Shown piece after piece: positions 1-7,505 of a stretch of 11,635 nucleotides of DNA. The notes under the pieces were generated by a model that saw only the letters and a list, made by a program, of their open reading frames with translations, had not been told where the DNA came from and searched no databases. Location: assembly GCA_964552325.1 (NCBI GenBank), contig CAZKHA010000110.1, forward strand, positions 1-11,635. The letters are read 5' to 3'. Every line of letters begins with the position of its first letter. The first letter of the stretch is position 1. Source of the DNA: CAZKCK01 sp964552325 (GTDB lineage: Bacteria; Bacteroidota; Bacteroidia; Bacteroidales; TTA-H9). The position numbers and the translations under genes are program-made.

Positions 1-88
1 GCATAAGATACTACTATTGTTGCATGCTCTCTAAATGTTTGATAATTAATGTTTGGCAGGAAACTATTGGGAAAATTTGTTGCTGGGT

Positions 89-2062
89 TTAGTTGTTTTG
101 GCTATATTCTGATGGGGTAACTTGGTATACTTCCTTAAAGGATTTGGCGAAGTAGGATAAGTTGTTAAACCCAACCATGTACATTATTTCGGAGATGTTC
201 CCAGCTTTTTGCTCAAGGAGTTGTGCGGCACGTTTTATTCTGATAATCTTCATAAAGCCGGTGGTTGATTGGCCGGTTAAGGTGGTAATCTTCCGATGTA
301 GTTGGCTGCGGCTTAAGCCAATTTCTGAGGCAAGTTGATCCACATCAAACGAAGGGTTATCCATATGACGCTCAATTAGGCTTATCAGTTTTTGAATAAA
401 TACGGATTCGGCAGAGGCAACAGTAATGGCTTTGGGCGCAAGCTTAAATTCGTTGCTGAATAGCTCTTTCAAATATGTGCGCTGCTGGATGATGTTTGCA
501 ATCCGGGCTAGTAATTCGCGTGTATGAAAGGGCTTTGTTACATAGTCTTCGGCGCCTAGCTCTAAACCTTCAACTTTGTGAACTGTGGATGACAAGGCTG
601 TTAACATAATAACCGGAATGGGTTTGGTGTTCGTGTCATTTTTTAGATTTTGGCAAAACGTGATCCCATCCATGGGTTCCATCATAATGTCAGTTACTAT
701 GATGTCGGGTTTGCTTTCAAGTGCTTTTGCCAATCCCTCTGTTCCGTCTTTGGCTTCCAGTATATTGTAGGTGTCACTTAAAATTTCAAAAAGGTAAAGC
801 CTCATATCCCTGTTGTCATCAACTATCAAAATGCTATGTTTTTTTTGACTTCCCGGGTCGGCAGGCTTTGGTGTGGGAACAGGGTGACCGAAATCAAGGT
901 TGTTTTGATTAGCTAACGAATGGCCAATTGTGTCATTGGGTGTGTATGGTGTAGAATTGTTTAGCTCTTGCTGGGAGTAAATGAAATCATCCAACGCAAG
1001 CTGAATGGTGAATGTGCTGCCAATGTTCGGTTCGCTTTCAAGGTGAATCGATCCTTTATGCAATTCCACGAGTTCTTTAACCAAGGCTAAGCCAATACCA
1101 TAACCTGTATAGTTTTCTGAATTATAGTTTTTTACTTGATAGAAACGGTCAAAAATATAGGATTGTTTTTCTTTTGGGATGCCTGATCCCGAGTCAATTA
1201 CTTGGATTGATAGCCAGTTTGCGGCTTGTAAGTTGTGTGGTTGCGCTGTGGTTGGCTCAGCATGAATTGTTTTTAGTTCAACCGTTATGCTGCCCCCAGC
1301 TTGGGTGTTTTTTATAGCATTCGAAATCAGGTTTCCCAAGGTTTTTTCGATAATATCAGGATCGAAATAGCATTCTGGAATTATGTCTGGGGTCTTGCAG
1401 CACAATGTAATTTGATGTTGGCCGGCCAACAACGAGAAAGCATCAACAATTGATTTTGCCAATGATTCGATTTTCCCTTTAACGAGTTTAAGCTTTTGGG
1501 CTCCGCTATCAATCTTGGTGAATTCAAGCAGCTGTTCATCAAGGCTTAGCATGCGTTTGGCATTTCTGTGGATGAGTTGTAAGAGTGGGCGATCTTTTTC
1601 GGAGGCTGTTTCCAAAAGTTTTTCGGCAGGTCCAAGCATCAGCGTCAAAGGGGTCCTAAATTCATGTGAAAGGTTGGCGAAAAATGCCGTTTTTAAATCG
1701 TTTAGCTCCTGCAGTTTGTTCTGGATCTTATGGGCGTTTTTGGCCTTTTGCCTGAAGAAAAGCACAAGCAGTATCACTACAATTAACAGGAATAAGGCTA
1801 AGTATGAATAATTCCGCAACTGTTGGATGTCCAATTCCTGCTTGGTGGCCGTTATTCGGAGCGATTTTATCTGATTGTCTTTTTGAATGCTTTGATACTG
1901 GGTCTGTATTTTGCTAATCTCTTTCGCATTGTTAATATTGGTAAGGCTGTCGCTAATTTTCTTATAAAAATTTAGCATTTCATAAGCTTTTTCATATTGG
2001 CCAGTTTTTGCGAAGCAATCTGAAAGTACCTTACCGCAATCTTGCTGCATGCTCAGGTCGTT
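89..2062 (-). CDS. Hybrid two-component regulator, C-terminal part (TPR end, membrane span, HisKA, HATPase, receiver, AraC-type HTH)
   Basis: This is the 3' part of a one-protein two-component system: 657 codons from the assembly gap to a TAA at 89-91. Just after the gap there is the end of a TPR-like helical region and a coiled linker. One membrane span follows (about 1747-1812). The kinase H-box (SHEFRTPL) has its histidine codon at 1664-1666. The ATPase N-box lies near 1305-1340, the G1 box (DSGSGIP) near 1178-1198 and the G2 box (GYGIGLALV) near 1083-1108. A receiver domain covers about 840-510, with its acidic pair in LIVDDNRD, the phospho-accepting Asp at 689-691 (VTDIMM) and the conserved Lys in VTKPF. 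An AraC-family DNA-binding domain ends the protein (about 95-350). All key residues are present, so it should be active: sensing in the periplasm, then phosphorelay, then DNA binding. The ligand is unknown. The efflux genes transcribed divergently from it are the obvious candidate target. Confidence 0.93.
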   Translation of the reverse strand, partial: NDLSMQQDCGKVLSDCFAKTGQYEKAYEMLNFYKKISDSLTNINNAKEISKIQTQYQSIQKDNQIKSLRITATKQELDIQQLRNYSYLALFLLIVVILLVLFFRQKAKNAHKIQNKLQELNDLKTAFFANLSHEFRTPLTLMLGPAEKLLETASEKDRPLLQLIHRNAKRMLSLDEQLLEFTKIDSGAQKLKLVKGKIESLAKSIVDAFSLLAGQHQITLCCKTPDIIPECYFDPDIIEKTLGNLISNAIKNTQAGGSITVELKTIHAEPTTAQPHNLQAANWLSIQVIDSGSGIPKEKQSYIFDRFYQVKNYNSENYTGYGIGLALVKELVELHKGSIHLESEPNIGSTFTIQLALDDFIYSQQELNNSTPYTPNDTIGHSLANQNNLDFGHPVPTPKPADPGSQKKHSILIVDDNRDMRLYLFEILSDTYNILEAKDGTEGLAKALESKPDIIVTDIMMEPMDGITFCQNLKNDTNTKPIPVIMLTALSSTVHKVEGLELGAEDYVTKPFHTRELLARIANIIQQRTYLKELFSNEFKLAPKAITVASAESVFIQKLISLIERHMDNPSFDVDQLASEIGLSRSQLHRKITTLTGQSTTGFMKIIRIKRAAQLLEQKAGNISEIMYMVGFNNLSYFAKSFKEVYQVTPSEYSQNN

Positions 2063-2162
2063 NNNNNNNNNNNNNNNNNNNNNNNNNNNNNNNNNNNNNN
2101 NNNNNNNNNNNNNNNNNNNNNNNNNNNNNNNNNNNNNNNNNNNNNNNNNNNNNNNNNNNNNN
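2063..2162. other. Assembly gap (100 N) inside the hybrid regulator gene
   Basis: There are exactly 100 undetermined bases, the usual placeholder for a scaffold gap of unknown length. Coding sequence runs into the gap from both sides on the minus strand, but the two halves are in different frames at the printed length. The frames rejoin only if the real gap is a multiple of three (for example 99 or 102). The frame difference is therefore best read as a gap-length artefact rather than a frameshift. Both flanks are TPR-like, so the missing bases probably encode more TPR helices. Confidence 0.95.
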
Positions 2163-2882
2163 GTAATTGGCCGAAATGCCCAATTTAAAGTTATCTGCAA
2201 GGTTTAGTTGCAATGATTTATTATGGTGTGTAATTGCTTCATTATCATTGCCTTGTTTGTGGAATAGGGTGCCAATGTTTGTATATAGCAACGATAGGTC
2301 GCCTTTAAGTTTTAGCTTCTCAAAAATACTTTTTGCCCTTAATAATACTTCGGAAGCTTTTTTCAAATCTTGTTTCTTAACATACAAGCCTCCCTCGTCA
2401 ATCAAACAAGAAGTATAAGATTGTATGTCATTGGCTTTAAGGTATAAAGCCTTTGTTTCGTTGATGAACCCCATTGCGGCATCGTTCTGGTTATAGTATT
2501 TCGCAATCATGTAACTTAAATAACGAGTTTGTGCCTTTAGAAGGTGAAGGTCGGTTTTTTGTAAAAGTAGGTAAGCCTGATGATTGTAATAATTTGCAAG
2601 TTCTTGGTTTTTATAGAGGTGTAGGTGGGTGATTTTGTTGAGCAATCGTGCCTTTGTTGAATCGGCTTTGGCTTGTACTACCTGAGCTTTTAATGCATTA
2701 ATGGTTTCAGGGGTTTGTGCAGATGCTGTCAAATTCAAATAAATAGCTAGCCCTAGCAATGCAAAGGCGGTAAGTTTATGGATAGAACAGCGGTGTAATC
2801 CAACGCTTTTTATGCGGATGAAGAATCGCAGTCCATTGGTTATGAGTGTATTGTGTTTAATAGTTGGGGGGTTGGGCGACAT
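2163..2882 (-). CDS. Hybrid two-component regulator, N-terminal part (signal sequence and TPR-like sensor region)
   Basis: This is the 5' part of the same regulator: 240 codons from an ATG at 2880-2882 to the assembly gap. A hydrophobic segment (about residues 37-51) followed by ASA-Q (residues 53-56) looks like a signal peptide, which would put the following region in the periplasm. That region is helical, with TPR-like spacing (for example LLYTNIGTLFHKQGNDNEAI), as in many Bacteroidota sensors that carry TPRs before a single membrane span. The 36-residue stretch before the hydrophobic core is long for a signal peptide. No later in-frame ATG precedes the core, so I keep this start. A candidate promoter at 2905-2939 would give a leader of only about 16 nt. 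With the C-terminal part the product would exceed 897 residues. His-rich spots (HLHLY, HH) exist but are too weak to support metal sensing. Confidence 0.85.
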
Positions 2883-2904
2883 GCTTAATCAATGCTTTTT
2901 TTTA

Positions 2905-2939
2905 CAAATGTAGCAATTCGCATAGTTTATTTCTGCAAA
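2905..2939 (-). promoter_or_regulatory. Candidate Bacteroidota-type promoter for the hybrid regulator
   Basis: Read on the minus strand, TTTG (2939-2936) is followed after 23 nt by TACATTTG (2912-2905). This matches the phylum's -33 TTTG and -7 TAnnTTTG pattern, with a spacer at the long end of the accepted range. Transcription would begin near 2898, about 16 nt before the ATG at 2882. It is called from motif and position only. Confidence 0.5.
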
Positions 2940-2972
2940 GGTGTGCAAAATTTGAGGGACTGCCATTTTTCC

Positions 2973-3013
2973 ATTGATTGAAGCACCAGCATCGTCTCTG
3001 CTGGCCAATCAAT
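2973..3013. repeat. Two-step inverted repeat in the divergent spacer
   Basis: The outer arms ATTGATTG (2973-2980) and CAATCAAT (3006-3013) are perfect reverse complements. Inside them, CCAGCA (2986-2991) and TGCTGG (2999-3004) form a second perfect pair around a 7-nt loop. The asymmetric interior is 5 nt on one side and 1 nt on the other. The element lies between the two candidate promoters and outside both. It could be a regulator binding site or a DNA/RNA hairpin. No T-run typical of a terminator follows it. Confidence 0.6.
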
Positions 3014-3038
3014 TTTCAGGTGATTTGCTTCTGAAAAT
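3012..3038. repeat. Inverted repeat ATTTTCAG / CTGAAAAT
   Basis: Perfect 8-bp arms (3012-3019 and 3031-3038) flank an 11-nt spacer. The arms begin where the previous inverted repeat ends, sharing 2 nt with it. The right arm ends 26 nt before the candidate -33 element of the efflux promoter, a position suitable for an activator site. The function is inferred from position only. Confidence 0.5.
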
Positions 3039-3064
3039 ATTTGTTGCGGTCAATGCGGATTGTC

Positions 3065-3094
3065 TTGAAATATTTGAATTATTTTGTAAGTTTG
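3065..3094 (+). promoter_or_regulatory. Candidate Bacteroidota-type promoter for the efflux operon
   Basis: TTG (3065-3067) is followed after 19 nt by TAAGTTTG (3087-3094), an exact TAnnTTTG match with typical spacing. The predicted transcription start is near 3101, giving a leader of about 65 nt before the pump's ATG at 3167. An 8-bp-arm inverted repeat (3099-3118) lies on the predicted start site. Confidence 0.5.
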
Positions 3095-3098
3095 TTGT

Positions 3099-3118
3099 CA
3101 AAGGAGTTACCTCCTTTG
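3099..3118 (+). promoter_or_regulatory. Perfect inverted repeat at the predicted efflux transcription start (operator or leader hairpin)
   Basis: The arms CAAAGGAG (3099-3106) and CTCCTTTG (3111-3118) are perfect reverse complements around the 4-nt loop TTAC. The element starts 5 nt after the -7 box of the candidate promoter, so it could be a repressor operator or form a compact hairpin at the 5' end of the mRNA. The left arm contains a Shine-Dalgarno-like AGGAG. It is 48 nt before the ATG, too far to serve the pump start. Confidence 0.5.
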
Positions 3119-3166
3119 TTCGTCAAAGATTTGTTTTACATCAATCGTCACCAATCGCAAATTCAT

Positions 3167-6100
3167 ATGGATAGGATAATAGAATTTAGTATTCGTAATA
3201 AGTTGATTGTTGTGCTGTTTACCCTTACCATTGCTGGGTTTGGTTTATACTCGGTTACTAAAATACCCGTGGGTGCCGTGCCCGATATTACCAATAACCA
3301 AGTACAGGTTATCACTACATCAGCCAATTTAAGCACACAAGAAATCGAACAGTATATTACTGCCCCAGTAGAAATGGAAATGGCCAATTTGCCGGGTGTT
3401 AAAGAAATAAGGTCTATTTCAAAGTTTGGCATCTCGTTGGTTACCATTGTATTTGATGAGAATATGGGCACATATTTGCCACGTCAGCTTATCTCCGAAA
3501 AAATTAAGGCAGCATCGGCCAATATTCCCGAGGGATATGGCTCGCCCGAAATGGGTCCAATTACCACTGGTTTGGGTGAAATATATCAATACATTGTTGA
3601 CGTAAAACCAGGGTATGAAAAAACATATTCGGCAATGGAATTGCGTACGATACAGGATTGGATCATAAAGCGTAGATTGTCAGGTATTAGTGGTGTTGTA
3701 GAAATAAATAGTTGGGGTGGATTTCTTAAGCAATACGAAGTGGCAGTCAACCCACAGAAAATTAAGAGCTTGGGAATTACGCTCGCGCAAGTTTATGAAG
3801 CGCTTGAGGCAAACAACAGTGTGTCAGGTGGTTCCTATATCGAGAAAACAAACCAAGCCTATTTTATTCGGGGCGATGGGCAAGTAAAATCGGTAGATGA
3901 TATTCGCAACATCTTGGTAGTAAACCGTAAATCAGTACCCATTTTGGTGCGCGATGTTGCAGAGGTGCGTATGGGCTTTGCTAACCGTTTTGGGGCTATT
4001 ACAGCCAATGGCAAAGGCGAAACGGTGCTTGGCCAAATAATGATGCTTAAAAACGCCAATTCAAAAGAAGTTATTGATGAGGTAACCAAAAGGGTTGCCG
4101 AATTACAAGAAAACCTTCCTGAAGGGGTGTTTATAAACCCTATCTTGGAACGCAGCGAACTTATTGGTAAAACATCTTTTACGGTAGTCGAAAACTTGAT
4201 TCTGGGGGCTTTGATCGTTATGCTTACCGTGTTTTTGCTGCTTGGCAATTTTCGCTCGGCATTGGTCATTGCATCGGTTATCCCATTGGCACTGTTCTTT
4301 ACAATTTCAATGATGTATGTTTTCGGGATTGATGCAAATTTAATGAGTTTGGGAGCCTTGGACTTTGGGATTATTATTGATGGGGCTGTGATTATTGTGG
4401 AATTTATTGCCCTGAAAATTGTATCTGCTCAGGATCAGATTAAGCTTAAGCAAGGCGAAGAACGAAGTGCTTTCATGGATCAAATTGCTTGGGAAGGTGC
4501 CTCTAAAATGATGAAATCAGCTGTTTTTGGGCAAATTATTATCTTAATCGTGTTTATACCCATACTCTCGTTAAGTGGGGTCGAAGGCAAGATGTTCAGG
4601 CCAATGGCAATAGCTTTTTCGTTTGCCATAATTGGTGCGATGATACTTGGGTTAACATGGGTTCCTGTGGCTTCTGCCTTGTTTTTAAAAACCCCAAAAC
4701 CAGGCAAACGTACTATAGCCGATTGGATCATGGGCTTAGCTTATAAGTCGTATTTCCCAGTAATCAAATGGTCGTGCAACCATAAAAAGGCGGTGTTGGG
4801 CGCAGCCTTTGTTTCATTGATAGTTACAGGCTTGCTTTTTATGAGGATGGGCGGAGAGTTTGTGCCAACCCTGGATGAAGGCGATTTTGTAATTCAACCG
4901 GTACTAAAAACCGGCACATCCTTGTCAAAAACTATTCAACTTACAACTCAAATGGAGAACATCCTGATAAAGGAATTTCCTGACGAAGTTGATCAGATTG
5001 TATCAAGAATTGGGGCCGCCGAGGTCCCAACAGATCCGATGTCGATGGAAGAAATAGATATGATTATTAAACTACACCCTCGTAAAGAATGGGTTAAGGC
5101 AAGCGGAAAAGAAGAACTGGCGGAAAAATTTAAAGAAGCGCTATCTGTAATTCCAGGCATCGACTATGAGTTTACCCAACCGATCGAAATGCGTTTTAAT
5201 GAGTTGATTACGGGCGTACGATCTGATATTGCCATCAAACTTTTTGGTGAAGATCTTGATTATATCAGCCATAAAGCCAATGAAATAAGAGATTTGGTTG
5301 CCGATATTCCTGGCGCGGGCGATGTGATTCTCGAAAAAACAACCGGCTTACCTCAAATTAAGGTTACCTATAACCGAACCCAAATAGCTTATTATGGCGT
5401 TGATATAGCAACCTTAAATCGTTATTTGGCAACGGCATTCGGAGGACAGTCGGCAGGCGTGGTGTTTGAAGGTGAAAAACGTTTTGATATGGTGATGCGC
5501 TTTGCCGATGAAAATAGAGTTGATATAGAAGATATTAACCAATTATTGGTCCCTGTTTCCAATGGCACCCAAGTTCCGCTAAATGTGTTGGCAGCCATTG
5601 CCTATACCGAAGGGCCAGCCAAAATTTCAAGGGAGAATACACACCGCAGGGTGGTAGTGAGCGTAAATGTGCGAAACCGTGATTTGCAGTCGGTTGTAAA
5701 GGATATACAAGCAAAAATTGGGGCTAACCTAAAATTGGCTCCTGGTAATTATATTGAATATGGCGGTCAGTTTGAGAATTTGCAAAATGCTACAAGTCGT
5801 TTACTCTTGGCTGTACCGATAGCCTTACTGCTCATATTCATCTTTTTACACTTTGCCTTTGGTTCTTTTAAAGACGCATTTATGATTTTTACAGCCATCC
5901 CATTAGCCACAGTTGGAGGGGTGGTGCTGCTTTGGGTTCGCGATACGCCCTTTAGCGTTTCAGCTGGTGTTGGCTTTATAGCACTTTTTGGCATAGCTGT
6001 GCTCAATGGAATTGTTCTTATTGAACATTTAAAGGAATTGCAGAAACAAGGTTTGCCAATGCGTCAAGTTATTTTGCAAGGCACCCGCGACAGGCTTAGG

Positions 6101-7504
6101 CCTGTGATGCTTACCGCTGGTGCCGCAGCTATGGGATTTCTACCTATGGCTATTTCGAGTGGTGCCGGCGCCGAGGTTCAACGGCCTTTGGCTACCGTTG
6201 TAATCGGAGGCCTAATTACCTCAACCATGCTTACAATGATAGCCCTTCCACTTTTCTTTGAAGTGTTTTATAATGTGATAGGTTTTAAGTTCTTCCCACT
6301 ACGCTTTATCCGTTCTAAGTCATTCGTTCTCGTTCTATTCTTTTCTTCGTCATATGCTTGCCTTAATGCTCAGCCTCAACGCCTAAACATGGGTGAAGCA
6401 ATTGAGTTGGCTCTTTTAAACAATAAAGAATTGGCTTCAGTCGCTTTAGATGTAGATAAAACCAAGATTTTGGAGAAAACAGCTTTTGATATCGATAAAG
6501 CTACCATAAGCTACGGCAGCGATCAGAATAATGTAGCCCCAAATGGTTATCCTTTGAAAGTTTGGGGAGTTTCGCAGTCATTTCGGTTCCCAACCGTGTA
6601 TAATTCGCAGTATAAAACCAAAAAAATCGAAACCGAACTTTCCAAAATTAATCTTGAACTTTCTAAAAATAAGTTGGTTAAAGATGTAGCCACAGCTTAC
6701 ATGGATATCCAACTTCTTAATCACAAAATTAGTATTTATACCCAGCTTGATTATTTGTATTTGAAGTTGGTTCAAGCTACTATTAAACGAAACAATCAAG
6801 GCGATGTTTCAAACATCGAATTGCTTACCATAAAGGCAAAGAAAAGCCAAAATGAAGGCTTTCTAAAAGCATGTGAATATGATTTGACACAAGCTTATAG
6901 GCAGTTGAAGTTTTTGATAAATGCTGAAGCCGATGTAGAAGTAGCTGATTCTCTTATGCTGCTACCCGAGTTTGCGGTTTCAGCCAATACTGCCCCAGCA
7001 ATGAATCGATTTAACCTTATGAAAGACTATTCAAGTTCGCTTACAAAACAGGAAAAGAATAACTTATGGCCTGATTTGTCAGTGAATTATTTTCTGGGCA
7101 CCAATAGCCATTTAGATTCAAAATATTATCCTGGCTTCGAAGTGGGCATAGCAATACCCTTGTTTTTTACCGGTCAACAAGCACAAATAAGGGCATCGCA
7201 AGTAAGCGACCGAGCAGTGGGGTTTTATACACAAAGTCAGCAGGCCAGCCTGTTGCTGCGCCAAGAAGAGCTTAAAACCGAGCGGTTAAAGTTTTACACT
7301 GTAATTGCTGCTTTTCAATCAACCTTGTTGCCTTTAAACAAGGAGTTGATTCGTGCGGCTGAGCAGTCTTATAAAGCAGGAGAAATCAATCTTTTTCAGC
7401 TTCTTAGTAGTTTCGAGATGGCCTCTGATATACAACTGGATTATTTTGAGAATGTTAGGCTCTATAACATTAATAATTTTGAACTTCAATATTTTACGTA
7501 TTAA
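3167..7504 (+). CDS. czcA: CzcA/CusA-family heavy-metal efflux RND pump fused to a TolC-like outer membrane factor
   Basis: This 1445-residue protein should pump metal cations out of the cell using proton flow. Residues 1 to about 1040 are a full RND pump with two large periplasmic loops and twelve expected membrane spans. The start at MDRIIEFSIRNK fits the family; reading open further upstream adds 42 unrelated residues. In the fourth span, DFGIIIDGAVIIVE places D399, D405 and E412 with the spacing of the CzcA proton-path residues (D402, D408, E415), pointing to divalent cations rather than Cu(I)/Ag(I). After the last span comes a basic stretch, a hydrophobic stretch (1053-1066) and a signal-peptidase-like LNA-Q site (cut after 1068). 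A 377-residue outer-membrane-factor domain follows. Such fusions occur in Bacteroidota. The adaptor gene follows after 1 nt. The substrate metal is inferred. Confidence 0.94.
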   Translation: MDRIIEFSIRNKLIVVLFTLTIAGFGLYSVTKIPVGAVPDITNNQVQVITTSANLSTQEIEQYITAPVEMEMANLPGVKEIRSISKFGISLVTIVFDENMGTYLPRQLISEKIKAASANIPEGYGSPEMGPITTGLGEIYQYIVDVKPGYEKTYSAMELRTIQDWIIKRRLSGISGVVEINSWGGFLKQYEVAVNPQKIKSLGITLAQVYEALEANNSVSGGSYIEKTNQAYFIRGDGQVKSVDDIRNILVVNRKSVPILVRDVAEVRMGFANRFGAITANGKGETVLGQIMMLKNANSKEVIDEVTKRVAELQENLPEGVFINPILERSELIGKTSFTVVENLILGALIVMLTVFLLLGNFRSALVIASVIPLALFFTISMMYVFGIDANLMSLGALDFGIIIDGAVIIVEFIALKIVSAQDQIKLKQGEERSAFMDQIAWEGASKMMKSAVFGQIIILIVFIPILSLSGVEGKMFRPMAIAFSFAIIGAMILGLTWVPVASALFLKTPKPGKRTIADWIMGLAYKSYFPVIKWSCNHKKAVLGAAFVSLIVTGLLFMRMGGEFVPTLDEGDFVIQPVLKTGTSLSKTIQLTTQMENILIKEFPDEVDQIVSRIGAAEVPTDPMSMEEIDMIIKLHPRKEWVKASGKEELAEKFKEALSVIPGIDYEFTQPIEMRFNELITGVRSDIAIKLFGEDLDYISHKANEIRDLVADIPGAGDVILEKTTGLPQIKVTYNRTQIAYYGVDIATLNRYLATAFGGQSAGVVFEGEKRFDMVMRFADENRVDIEDINQLLVPVSNGTQVPLNVLAAIAYTEGPAKISRENTHRRVVVSVNVRNRDLQSVVKDIQAKIGANLKLAPGNYIEYGGQFENLQNATSRLLLAVPIALLLIFIFLHFAFGSFKDAFMIFTAIPLATVGGVVLLWVRDTPFSVSAGVGFIALFGIAVLNGIVLIEHLKELQKQGLPMRQVILQGTRDRLRPVMLTAGAAAMGFLPMAISSGAGAEVQRPLATVVIGGLITSTMLTMIALPLFFEVFYNVIGFKFFPLRFIRSKSFVLVLFFSSSYACLNAQPQRLNMGEAIELALLNNKELASVALDVDKTKILEKTAFDIDKATISYGSDQNNVAPNGYPLKVWGVSQSFRFPTVYNSQYKTKKIETELSKINLELSKNKLVKDVATAYMDIQLLNHKISIYTQLDYLYLKLVQATIKRNNQGDVSNIELLTIKAKKSQNEGFLKACEYDLTQAYRQLKFLINAEADVEVADSLMLLPEFAVSANTAPAMNRFNLMKDYSSSLTKQEKNNLWPDLSVNYFLGTNSHLDSKYYPGFEVGIAIPLFFTGQQAQIRASQVSDRAVGFYTQSQQASLLLRQEELKTERLKFYTVIAAFQSTLLPLNKELIRAAEQSYKAGEINLFQLLSSFEMASDIQLDYFENVRLYNINNFELQYFTY

Positions 7505-7505
7505 T

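Noticed and set aside
37..49. 13-bp sequence GTTTGATAATTAA repeated near both window ends (also 11513-11525)
   Set aside because: About one such match is expected by chance in a window this size, and the second copy lies inside an apparent coding region. It is not evidence of a mobile element.
1..88. Left edge after the regulator's stop codon
   Set aside because: No gene, clear hairpin terminator or promoter could be made out.
585..1811. Plus-strand open frames inside the regulator gene (585-770, 721-912, 1515-1811)
   Set aside because: They are antisense shadows of a well-conserved kinase/receiver coding region and have no features of their own.
3041..3166. Upstream extension of the RND pump frame
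   Set aside because: It adds 42 residues unlike any pump N-terminus, opens at TTG, and covers the candidate promoter and palindrome. MDRIIEFSIRNK at 3167 is the family-like start.
2974..3174. 66-residue open frame in the divergent spacer
   Set aside because: It overlaps the inverted repeats, the candidate efflux promoter and the pump start, and has no recognisable protein features.
7353..7505. Upstream extension of the CzcB frame into the pump gene
   Set aside because: The overlap is out of frame with the OMF domain, and a lipoprotein signal begins exactly at the ATG at 7506.
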